A stretch of DNA of 64,000 nucleotides from Hypoxylon rubiginosum. Its lineage: Eukaryota > Ascomycota > Sordariomycetes > Xylariales > Hypoxylaceae. Positions 54,271 to 64,000 of the stretch are shown here, in pieces (within the stretch, counting starts at the first letter, position 1; each line of letters starts with the position of its first letter). The translations under genes and the position numbers were made by a program. The stretch lies in the NCBI GenBank assembly GCA_902806565.1, contig CADCXA010000006.1:2046001-2110000 (forward strand), given 5' to 3'. Below the pieces are notes generated by a model. It had not been told where the DNA came from and did not search any database. It saw only the letters and a list, made by a program, of their open reading frames with translations.

Positions 54271-55876
54271 TGCTAACTGTTGGTCTGCGTACAAATGTGA
54301 AGTAAGGTATAATATATAATGCGTCGAGGTAAGATGATAGACCAAAATGTCTTATCAATAAGAAATCCAAGGTTTGAACGAAATGTAGACTGGGCGGATC
54401 TTCTTGGTGAAATTTAAGAGAGCAGAAGAGCAAAGAAGGGAGAGAGACAATTCAGAAAAGAGAGGTAGAGAGAATACCAGTCCCTACTCTGTCTGCCTTC
54501 TCTCTTGTGGTTCTTCCTTCCAAGAATCGAAAAAAGAAGCCATGACAGGGTCGTTCGTCACAATATGCGAGGCAGGTAGGCAGGTAGGCAGGGCCGCATT
54601 TAGGGAGGTACCTAGACAGAAGAACTTACCTAGGTAGGGAAGCGTGATCTAAACAAATCGCCGGATCTTGTTCCAAGCTGCTTGCTCAGGAGCCATGTTA
54701 CAGGTGATTCACGAAGTGCTCATATCCAATCATCAACGACCAAGATCCGATTCAACATGCCGCTTTGAGACAAAGCGACGACGAGACAAATATTATCTAA
54801 ACTTCTCTCACTACATATATTATCTTTGACAAGCGTTGTCGCATAGTGTTGGAGATATTATAACCCCAAACTCTCAATTTGAGCATCATCGCTCTTATTC
54901 ACAGGAAGGTGGAATTGTTGATGCCAACATAAATACATGTAGGTAAGCTTTGAGGCATTCTACCATAGGTAGGTACACTGACCTTAAACGCACTTGACCT
55001 ATTCAGCTCAAAGTCTAGAGTACCTACACGGGAATCGCGACGTGGAACAGGTGAATATAAGCGAATTAGTTAGCGACGACTCCAACTTAGACAGGGAACA
55101 TGCGGCGTGGGTTGAAAAAAGGGGTCACTCCTTATCCACAGATAACTATACCCTTTCCTTTTTTATTCCAGGATATCACCTGCAAGTCGCATTTGCCCGG
55201 TTATTTTACAGTATTTGATAAGCGTTGTGCTGTAGAAAATATGACTTATCAGAGTTGTTCTATGTTCTATTGGATGCTTGGACGTTGCACAACAGCTGCG
55301 TCGGTCAGGAGTTTCTAGTAATTGCGTGGCGGTGTGAGTAATTCGCCTCTGAGACGACTTTGTTTCGTTACAGATGAAACGCAGCTGAGAAGAGATATCT
55401 ATAGGCCTTCCTATCTTGTTAATTGCCCGATAAGCTTAGACATATTACACGCGGGCAAATGGGGGAAACCCCCTAAAATAATGATACGCTACGGTAATAA
55501 CTGTTGTCGCTTCACTTTATTGTTTAAGTCCGTATTTTGTAAACCGTATCTAAAATTGAATAGTGCGAGCTTTCCTTTGACTCCATGTTACCTAAGGCAC
55601 GGCTATCTGCAAATGAATTATGTTGACTAACAGCTATCGTCTATCAATTTTATACTCTTATAAACGAACACTGCAGATGCGGTTTCGCCTTCGTATCTGA
55701 CAATTTAATTTGGACTTGCAGAATGAATAAGTGAGCGTATAAGCTGAGGTAATCAGACTACCCCTGCTCAGTGCTCAGTGATAGGCAGCACTTCTGCCGC
55801 CAATGGCCCCCAAGCGGTACTACTATCCGAGATGGACAGGGCTAATACCAGAACAAGACGAGTTATCGTCGGATCA

Positions 55877-55914
55877 GGTAACAAGGTAACAAGGTAGCAA
55901 GGTAGCAAGGTAAA
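55877..55914. repeat. Eight-base tandem repeat (GGTARCAA)
   Basis: Four units, two GGTAACAA then two GGTAGCAA, followed by GGTAAAG. Confidence 0.85.
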
Positions 55915-57033
55915 GGAATCCACCGTGCACACCTTAGCATACATATATGTAGTATCGAGCCCGTTTTTTAGGAACATTACCCTCGTCCGGTGACGCAGGT
56001 TATTGAAGAAATGAAGTAGAAGTCACATAGTAAAAAGCAAGGCACACACTTCTGATATACGAAAGTCCCCAGAAGATAGGTGTGTGTGCCAAATACGTTA
56101 CGGGACTAGGCATCCCGCGGCTAAGGCGCCTTAGGGCACGCAGGGCACGGCGCAGGATCAAGGTGAACGAATAGGTGACGGGTAGGAGCTGATGGTCGCA
56201 ATCAAATAGTGACAACATAGGGTAGCAATCTGTGCATCTGTGGGGACCAGGAGGAAGGAGCTGAACCTAGCTTGTTATTTCATTCCATGTGTCCCGGCGA
56301 TTTGTAACCTTTATTAAGCCCGCAAAGGTGGCCGGTCCTACGATGTACGAGCCAGGATTTCAAGGGGTGGACGGGGGGTTGCGCACATGGGCATATTCTC
56401 TATCGATAGAGGTTGAGAGGCCCTGGCAGCCCTGGAGGCTCGACGAAAAGATACCTGATTTGCAGCTTGGGTTAAAGCTCATTGCCGTCCTAGGCTAGAT
56501 TGCCCGTGCTTCCCCCCAACTTCCTTGTTGATTCGTGGGATGAATATTTATCTAGGCTGCTAGGGCTGCTAGGTCATAAATATAGGCGGATGAATCCTAC
56601 ACTACTAGGTACCGGGCTCTAAGTTAGTTGATTATGTATTTAGTAGCCTAAAAGATACGCGCGCAATATTGGCGACTAAATCGAAGGACAAGTTATGATT
56701 GGGAGACGTTTATTCCGTAGATTTTATCAAGTAATAAGCCTTCTGGCCTCCTGGGTCTCGGCTTTCTGCTGCGCCGTAGGTACGCAGTTCAGAAAGCCAT
56801 GTTCCGCCCCGATACTTTGGTAGCCTGCGAGGTCTGCATCTTCTGCATCGATCTTTTGACCACCCCGACCCCTGGCTTAACGGGCCGAGATATTAAGCTC
56901 AATTCAAGACAGGTGATGTCATGTGCTCCAAGAAAGGCCTTACATAATCTAACTCTTATCACAAACATGTTCGAGAGTGACATCCAGTTGTGCAATTCCT
57001 TTCCTTCTTCGTCTGAGATGCTGTTTTAGACAT

Positions 57034-57066
57034 GACTGACAACTGACAACTGACAACTTACAACTT
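57034..57066. repeat. Seven-base tandem repeat (TGACAAC)
   Basis: About four units of TGACAAC with two diverged copies (TTACAAC) at the end, in a gene-poor tract. Confidence 0.8.
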
Positions 57067-58328
57067 ATTTGATAGGTCGATTGATCAGACGTTTTAACAC
57101 ATGCACATCGCCATGCACAGCCCTAGCAGAATATTTTCGTTTCGTACACTGGTATAGTACCAAGCAGCCAAGTTGCACCCCTAGTCTTTCTACTACACGT
57201 GCTTCATGCAATGACGCTGCTCATACCTACATACAGGCACAGTTATTTTTCAGTGCAACTCGACTTGTCACTAGCTTAGCTATTGAATACTACTCTGCTA
57301 CTCTACACTATCTATTCCCCATTCTTAAACGTCTTTAACGTGGGATATTTTTAGAAAAGATTCAGCTCTAAACATGTCTAAACGGGTTCGCACAAGAAAC
57401 AAAGAAGAAACGCCTCACCGCCACCTCCTCGCGGGGTAAAGTGCACACAAGTATCGATTAAACGATAGCGAGGATCCTATCAAGAACTATTTGTCTGTCT
57501 GGCTGCTAAAACATTTAAAACACCCAAACGATTACTATCAAGTCAAGAATGAAGAATGGGGTAGGACTTCCATAAGGTTCTTACTGCGCAAGGACTCGGA
57601 CTCTTCCTTGCAAGTACCGTATAATGATATCGAATCTCCAGACGATCGGCAAGTAGGATTTTAGGTCTGTTCTCCTAATTTACCGCCGTCATGTTTTTTC
57701 GATGGCGGCAGGGCGGCTGATAGGCATAGGTACATGCCGGCATATGTCTTGATTCAACCTAGAGGGTGGAGGTGGCGCGCAGGTAAGGCCAAAGGGGGTA
57801 TGGTATGGCAACGCATACCTCGTCTACATACAGCACTATAGTATCCTTCAGCCCGATACCACACATGTCCTACCCCCCGGGCCCCAATAGTCTGGCACCT
57901 AGGGAGGAAGAGTGGCAACGTCACAGGCAAGCCATGCCGATGCTGCAGCCCACGATGCGGGATGCAAATCCCTGCCTCATGCCGTAACGCTTCTAAGCAT
58001 CAAGGTAACCACACCTTACCACACCCTTCGGACCCTTCAAGGCGCTGACACGCATTTAAAGCAAGAAGGAATGCCTCAGCATGAAAAACCCGTCCGAAGT
58101 AGATGAGGGAAGCTCATCAAATCACAACTCGTGCACAAATTTTCTCCAAATGCTACCTATACCTTCACCCCCTTATTGGTCAGACGCAGGTCGAAGCTAA
58201 GCTTATCTTACAGCTTCGTCCTAGACCACCACCGCTCTTTTTCTTACTCGTCTACCATTCTCGTTTCTTATAACCATCTACGCGGAGGACTCGCCTACGT
58301 TTCCGAGTTTCTTCTTGTCTCATCGAAA

Positions 58329-59707
58329 ATGAGTGCGAACGCCGTAGTGCCGCCGCTCCCGGCCGAAAATGGCATCCACGTCTGGAGGACGGCCGTGGTG
58401 ATGCCTTTTATTACGTTCTGCTTTGTCGCCGCAAGATTCTACTGCCGGGCGTACATAGTCAGGAGGTCGTGGACCATCGACGACTGTAGGTCTCCAACTT
58501 GATGACTTGACATGGATGGCGCTTACCAGTCATAATAGACATCGTCGCTGGGACCATGGTTAGCATTATCATCCACGCTGTGCTGATAGCCAACGCGACG
58601 TATCACGGCATGGGTCTGCATATATGGCAGTTTACACCAGAGCTAAACTCAGAGTACTATCTTTGGATCGGCATCTCCTCCGAGTTTTACGTTCTAAGCT
58701 TGGCCGGCTTCAAGAGCGCGCTGATTCTATTATACCTACAAATATTCGGCGTCAACAGGAAGTTCAGGATAGCGTGCTATATCACGCTGTTTTACACTCT
58801 GGGCTATCTGACGTGTAACGCCCTCACCGAGTTCCTTGGATGCCATCCCATCGCGAAGAAGTGGCACTCGAATCTGCCCGGACATTGTATCAACACCGTC
58901 GCTGCTAATATCGCATACGGAGCTGGACACATGACGAGTGATCTTATCATTGGCATATTACCTCTGACGATGATATGGAGACTGCAGTTCCCGACGACCA
59001 AGCAGAAGATCGGGCTCAGTCTTGCTCTCAGTTGCGGTCTGATGTCAGTGTCCCTTAATTGTCCCTTAATGCCCCTGTAAAGCACCATTAACACGCAAGC
59101 AGTGCCTGGGCCGTTGCCTGCGTTCGGTGGGCCATCTCAACGTACAATATGTTGATTTATGACCGCCCTTGGTATGTATTATGTCGTCTCCTTTTTCTTG
59201 GTTATCCTTCTAGCTCTGCAATCCTATTGCGTCTTCGGGCTGCAGCCACTCTATGCCGTTACTAACCAATATTCCAGGTGGGCTGGTATTAGCTTCACCT
59301 TCTCTATCCTCGAGGTCAATACGGGTCTAATCTGCGCCTGCGCGGCGACATTTTCTCCGCTGTTCAACACCTTTTCCACTCGAGTCAAGAGCTGGACTAG
59401 CAAAGCTACAACGAGCTGGCATAACGGCACCCGAAAGGCATCGGTGAGCTGGCGTAGCACCCGCGACGAGAAAGAAACTGGTACTTCGTGGAGACACATG
59501 AGTCTCCCTGGGGGACCGGTGCCACCGCCTCCTGCACGTACGGTGCACGCCATCCCGTCGAACGACAGTCTCGAGGGTAGCGCCTATAGCATGGAGCCGA
59601 TCGTCTCCTCGAATGCGAGGCCCGGCCACCAATCGGACGACGAATTCGCCCACTTTGACCTTCAGGGGTTACAAGCTCTGCACCCTGACGACAGGAGGAT
59701 AGTGTGA
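58329..59707 (+). CDS. Seven-helix fungal rhodopsin-like integral membrane protein (Pth11-related type)
   Basis: Member of the large fungal family of seven-helix proteins annotated as the rhodopsin domain, related to the Pth11 class without CFEM. Most members have no known ligand. Exons: 58329-58485, 58530-59043, 59103-59171 and 59278-59707, giving 389 residues. Introns are 44, 59 and 106 nt. The first is very short, and its TTACCAG acceptor is chosen because it gives WTIDDFIIDIVAGTMVS. Hydrophobic helices: VVMPFITFCFVAARFYC, the VSIIIHAVLIA region, FYVLSLAGFKSALILLYL, ACYITLFYTLGYLTCNA, SDLIIGILPLTMIW, SLALSCGLIAWAVACVRWAI (third join) and SFTFSILEVNTGLICACAA. The motifs STYNMLIYDRPWW and LEVNTGLICAC are typical of the family. 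The cytoplasmic tail is Ser/Thr-rich with KSWTSKATTSWHNGTRKAS-like basic segments. Confidence 0.88.
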
Positions 59708-61229
59708 GAGGCTTCTAACTCGAGAGACAGTCATATAGTTTCATTTATTGACTATGTATTCACGGCAGCATTGAACGCGAATGGCAGGTATCTTGGCAAT
59801 AAGCTAGATGCCGTCTCAGAATGATCCGATTTACCCGTTCGAGATCACGAGGCCTTCGTATTTATTATTAAAGAAGCGACGAAGTTAGAAGACGATATCC
59901 GATCTCGTTTTTGTTTGCGAGCAGCGCAATGCGCTTCGATTCCACCACGAGACTAGGACGCGACGATGACTACGCATGGCGAATGTTAACACCTGGTCCA
60001 TTTTATGCTCCAGCATAGCCTGAGAGATGACGACTGCCGCGACTAAGAGATGCTATGAGAAGGTTGGCGGCTATTACTTATTATTGCCGACACACTTCGC
60101 GCTGCGTTTAGAATCGATATCCTGTACGAATCGTATTCTATTCTCGGGCATGAAGTGCGACAATACCATTATGCGCTTCGCCTTAGCTGAGGCGGCCGTG
60201 CGATGCAACCCATCGGAGAAGAATTACCTCTTTACCGCACATCTGTCAAACTAACTTCTATTTTTAAGATGGGTGTGCTGGTGTATTGGTTCTACCATCT
60301 CGGAACGGAGTAAAGGGGTGATTGGCGGATTTGAAGGTGCTGCCGATAAGGATTGGAGGTAGCCAGGTGTTGATTCACCGACCAATTTTATGGATTTTAT
60401 TACAAATACCCTTTGAATTAGTTTATTAAGACACCATTTGTCTATTCAGGAGAATGATATAAATAGTAAATAATGCAACCCAATCCCTTCTCAAGAGACA
60501 ATTGGACCCTCGATGCCAAGTTAGATGAGAACTCCCTCCGTTTCGGACGAAATCAACATACGGAATTCAAAACGTAGGTGGTTAACGGTATGTCATTTAA
60601 ACGAAGACTTTCAAATCTGCTAAACTACCTAGGTAGAATTAAGAATAAATAAGTCAGGCTAGGAGGTATCTACTTAGTAGAATTCATAGAATATTAACCA
60701 GAAATATAGTCGTAATGCCTTATAGAAGTATCATATTAGTTGACGGAATGGCTCCTTATGCTATTACGTAGTTCCGGACCTATCTACCGTATCAAACGGT
60801 TCGCGCTACGAAACGCGCCAAGATATTTCAAGCTGTGCACTCACTCTCACTCATTCACACACGTTCAATTGACGTGAACTCTTCAAGTCTCTTAAGAGCA
60901 ATATTCAACCTCTCAACTCAGTAGTAGCTTATTCGGAGATTTTGAGTTCTCTGATCGAAAGCTCTTATGTTAGGTACATAATTAAATAAGAAATATGCGC
61001 GCTTAGCCTTTGTACGAACTACATTCAAGCCTTGGGGCCGAGCGCTTTCCATTCACAAGCTACCTCCCACACTTAGGCCTATAACTGCTAGGTAATCCTT
61101 ACCTCATAAGGGGGCTTGATAGCCCAGCTGCAAATAGGAAAATAGCTAACTCGGCATAGGTAAATAAGTAATACTGGCGTCTACCTAGGTACCTAGGTAG
61201 TTAAAAGAAGCGGCAGGGGGAGAGAAGCT
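59708..61229. other. Gene-poor AT-rich tract of about 1.5 kb
   Basis: No gene seen. The right end carries two overlapping ACCTAGGT palindromes just before the FMT1 start. Confidence 0.55.
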
Positions 61230-61775
61230 ATGAAAATGCAAACGCTGTCGCGGTCGGCCGTCGTGACGGCCCCGCTCTCGAGAGCATGGCGTAGCCTCTC
61301 GCCGCTGCCAGCAGCGGAGCGCAACTTTCACTCCGGGGCGTCGACACGGCCGCCAAATTCGCGTTTCGTCCTATGTCGCCGTTGTTGTTGCCGCCGCCAG
61401 CAGACAAGGGCTTATAGCAGCAGCGGTAATGCCACCACCGCTAGTCCTGCTGGTGCCGCTACGACGTTACAGGACCAGACGGCAAAGGATAGCAAGGCGA
61501 AGAAGAAGTCGTCAGCACCCCTGCGCATCCTGTTCTGCGGGTCCGACGAGTTTAGCTGCGCGGCGCTCGAGGCCCTGCACCGCGAGCACGTGCGCGACCC
61601 GGATCTCGTCCGGTCCATTGACGTCGTGGCGCGGCCGGGCAAGCGCACGGGGAGGGGGTATAAGGTTGTTCAGCATCGTGAGTATTCGACTTCCCTGAAT
61701 ACCTACCCAGGATACCTACCCAGTGTGTTCATATAAGGGTCATATGTACGGACGTGATCGTGCCACGAATATGTC

Positions 61776-61848
<73 letters not shown>

Positions 61849-63109
61849 ACGCGCTAATTAGAGACCTTACCACCACACAGCACCGATCCGAGAGCTCGCC
61901 GCGAGACTTGGCCTGCCGGTCCACGAGCGAGACACGTTTACCAGATGGGATGTGAGTTTATTATTTTGTTATTCTTTTACACTACCAACCCCCCCTTTTG
62001 ACCCTCCCTCCTTGTCACCCGCCCTCTTCCATACAACCAAATCCAACCCGACTATACCACTAACAAGCACACGCACGCACACAAAGATGCCCCCTTACAC
62101 GAACCTCATAATAGCCGTCTCCTTCGGCCTCTTCGTGCCCCCGCGCCTGCTCCGCGCCGCCGCCCCCTTCGGCGGCCTGAACCTGCACCCCTCGCCCCTC
62201 CCGGACCTGCGCGGGCCCGCCCCCCTCCAGCACGCGCTGCTGGCCGGCCGCTCCCACACCGCAGTCTGCCTGCAGACGCTGGACGGCGCCGCCTTCGACC
62301 GCGGTCTCGTGCTCGCGCGGTCCGCGCCCGTGCCTATCCCGCCGGACGAAACGTTCGAGGGGCTAAGGGACCGGGTCGCGCCGCTGGCCGCGGCGCTGCT
62401 GGTCAGGGGGTTGAGGGAGGGCGTGCATGTGCCGCCGCTGGTGGAGGTCGGTGCCGATGAGGATGAGGATGAGGAGGAGGGAGAAGGAAAGGGAAAGGGA
62501 AAGAGGGAGCTGCCGCTCCACGCGCCCAAGATCACCAAGCACGACCGCCGCATCCAGCCGGCGCACCTGCCGCACCTGTGGCGGCGCTACCGCGCGCTCG
62601 GCCCGCTGTGGTTCTACTCGCGGGACCGGCGGGGGGCGCGCAAGCGCGTCATCGTCGAGACGATGTCGTCTCCTTCGCACGACCGGCCGGGCTTCGTGCC
62701 CAAGGACGCGCCGCTCGTGGTAGACGACGTGGCATTATGTACCTCCTCCTCGTTGGTAGCAAGCTACGGGAGCAAGCTAGCGCTCGACGCGGACAGGAAC
62801 GCTAGTTCGGACGCTGACTCGTCTAGCGTCCCGTATCTCGTTCCGCTGGAGCTGGATTCCGACGGGGACTCTACCGCCGATGCTACCGAAAACGATAACA
62901 GCAAGAGTGATAAATCCACGCGAGCCGAGACTGAGACTACTATTACGCCTCACCTCGTCGTCTGGTTCCCTCATGGCGATGTGCACGGCGGCGCGTGCTG
63001 GCTAGGTGACTGCCGCGTCGAGACCGTGAAGGTGGAGGGCGAGAGGGCGAAGCCGGCGGCGCTGGCGCTGAGGGATTTCTTGGTTCCGGTTGGTGACGGA
63101 GGTAGATAA
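61230..63109 (+). CDS. FMT1: Methionyl-tRNA formyltransferase, mitochondrial
   Basis: Formylates Met-tRNA for initiation in mitochondria using 10-formyl-tetrahydrofolate. Exons: 61230-61677, 61881-61951 and 62087-63109, giving 513 residues. Introns are 203 nt (holding a long TG repeat) and 135 nt (CACTAAC branch). The first 95 residues are an Arg/Ser/Ala-rich presequence with a Cys/Arg cluster (CRRCCCRRQQTR). The catalytic domain: LRILFCGSDEFSCAALEAL, VVARPGKRTGRGYKV, PIRELAARLGLPVHE (exon 2), MPPYTNLIIAVSFG, then the active-site block GGLNLHPSPLPDLRGPAPLQHALLAG with the conserved Asn and His, and LDGAAFDRG at the position of the catalytic Asp. The C-terminal part is long, with a Glu/Asp then Gly/Lys insert near 190-205 and acidic low-complexity stretches. 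The second intron is a multiple of three and open, so unspliced mRNA would add 45 codons. Confidence 0.92.
61784..61847. repeat. Dinucleotide repeat (TG)x32 in FMT1 intron 1
   Basis: A perfect 64-base TG run between the GTGAGT donor and the CACACAG acceptor of the first FMT1 intron, preceded by a TATATA stretch. Alternating TG of this length can adopt Z-DNA and is prone to length change. Confidence 0.97.
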
Positions 63110-63867
63110 GTGAGTTAGTGAGATGCCGGTATCTAAGAGCCGAAGGGGGGGGTGGCTAATACATCTAGATAAGAGTAAATAGTGTTCTCGGGCATAGGCG
63201 GGGAAAATCAAGGATGAAAGACGACGGGAATGAGATACTACATTGCTACGTAGATAGTGCACAAATGAAAATTGCATCATCTCATCCAAACCGTCCATTG
63301 CTATCACCATAAACCTCTTATATAAGGACGATGTGAGAGTAGATCGATTATGCATTAGATACATATTGATGAACCAAGTATCACCACCACTCAAGGAAAC
63401 AAGGTCAAAACATATCACAAGCATAATAAGCAAAACTCATCAGTTATTGGTACAATGACAACGAGTCTATTCCTTGAAGATCCCTCAGTGTGTCAATCCA
63501 AGCTGGTAATAATACATTAGTGATAGGCATATCCTTCCAAATCACCGTCGTTAACAGACCCGCCGCCCGCCCGATGAGTTATGTTCCCAGTTACAATAAA
63601 TAGTTGGTAAGTTAAAACAGGATGGATAGGAGACGGTTCTCATGTCTCATCATAATAAAAACATGAAATCCTGTTTCGAGCCAGCTTCTTCCAAGCAGAC
63701 AGGCAAGATCCCGTGTGGTAAATGTTTTTCGTGGTGAGTTTTCGTTCATCATATGTCACAATAATAGTAGCAATTAGAGGGGTTGGTGATAGTGGGTGCC
63801 GGACATGTCCTCATAAGGGGACAGGCCGCCAGCGTTCCTTTCGGACTTGGGAGTTGATGTTCTCTCT
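63110..63867. other. Spacer between convergent FMT1 and the right-edge gene
   Basis: No gene supported; presumably both 3' untranslated regions. Confidence 0.55.
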
Positions 63868-64000
63868 TTAGTTCTGCTCCTTCTCGTCGTCTCCCGAGCT
63901 TCCCGTGCTGGAAGAAGTCTCGGTCTTGAACAGGGCAGTTTCGTCCTCGGGCTCTGGGCCATGGAGGCTCTCGTCGAAGACGGGCTCGAGCTCGTTGATC
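63868..64000 (-). CDS. 3' end of a minus-strand gene cut by the right window edge
   Basis: The last 43 codons of an open frame, INELEPVFDESLHGPE onward, ending ...GSSGDDEKEQN and TAA (63870-63868). It is acidic and Ser/Thr-rich, a typical disordered C-terminus, with GC-rich coding composition unlike the spacer after it. The protein cannot be identified from the tail. Another minus-strand frame here (63774-63962) has poorer composition and is rejected. Confidence 0.55.
   Translation of the reverse strand, partial: INELEPVFDESLHGPEPEDETALFKTETSSSTGSSGDDEKEQN

Larger units (their letters stand above)
54271..58328. other. Gene-poor AT-rich tract of about 4 kb
   Basis: Frames up to about 100 codons, none recognised. 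Contains GCAGGTAG repeats near 54570-54590, an ACCTAGGT palindrome near 54632 and two short tandem repeats listed separately. The right end (about 58130-58328) is the pyrimidine-rich leader of the rhodopsin-like gene. Confidence 0.55.

Noticed and set aside
63774..63962. 62-codon minus-strand ORF at the right edge
   Set aside because: It overlaps in another phase the acidic C-terminal frame called as a partial CDS, which has better coding composition and no need for an internal start.

Overview
The window is nuclear DNA of a filamentous ascomycete (Pezizomycotina; Sordariomycetes-like by gene content, which is an inference). Evidence: short GT-AG introns of 44-411 nt with CTAAC-type branch sites, bifunctional HIS7, an antizyme gene, heterokaryon-incompatibility (HET) genes, a HeLo-NACHT NLR, a fused C2H2/Zn2Cys6 regulator and a fungal rhodopsin-like membrane protein. 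Coding regions are GC-rich. Spacers are AT-rich and hold many short tandem repeats. All exon junctions given here were worked out by hand from splice signals and family conservation.

Left part (1-31 kb) is gene-dense and mostly housekeeping: a HET gene (1.1-3.5 kb), an endosulfine/Igo1 protein, MYG1, INO80 subunit Iec3, the SPOUT methyltransferase SFM1, a TFIIIC triple-barrel subunit, HIS7, ornithine decarboxylase antizyme with a programmed +1 frameshift, a Yippee protein, D-aminoacyl-tRNA deacylase, the CCR4-NOT subunit NOT3/5, a GH127 beta-L-arabinofuranosidase, and a C2H2-Zn2Cys6 regulator beside it.

Middle part (31-54 kb) mixes gene-poor tracts with a C2H2 regulator, a broken HET gene (internal loss plus in-frame stop), mitochondrial NADP isocitrate dehydrogenase, an arrestin-like trafficking adaptor with a PPxY motif, a 995-residue HeLo-NACHT NLR, a decayed ORF, a class II aldolase/adducin protein and a lysine-rich hypothetical protein. 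Self/non-self recognition genes (intact HET, broken HET, NLR) thus occur three times within 50 kb.

Right part (54-64 kb) has about 4 kb of AT-rich sequence without a gene, a seven-helix rhodopsin-like protein, another gene-poor tract, mitochondrial methionyl-tRNA formyltransferase with a long TG repeat in its first intron, and the 3' end of a minus-strand gene cut by the window edge. The neighbours do not form a secondary-metabolite cluster. The only plausible functional pairing is the GH127 enzyme with the adjacent regulator. The least ordinary items are the spliced antizyme frameshift site, the broken HET gene, the decayed ORF at 50.8-51.3 kb, an 18-nt microexon in SFM1 and a GC-AG intron in NOT3.
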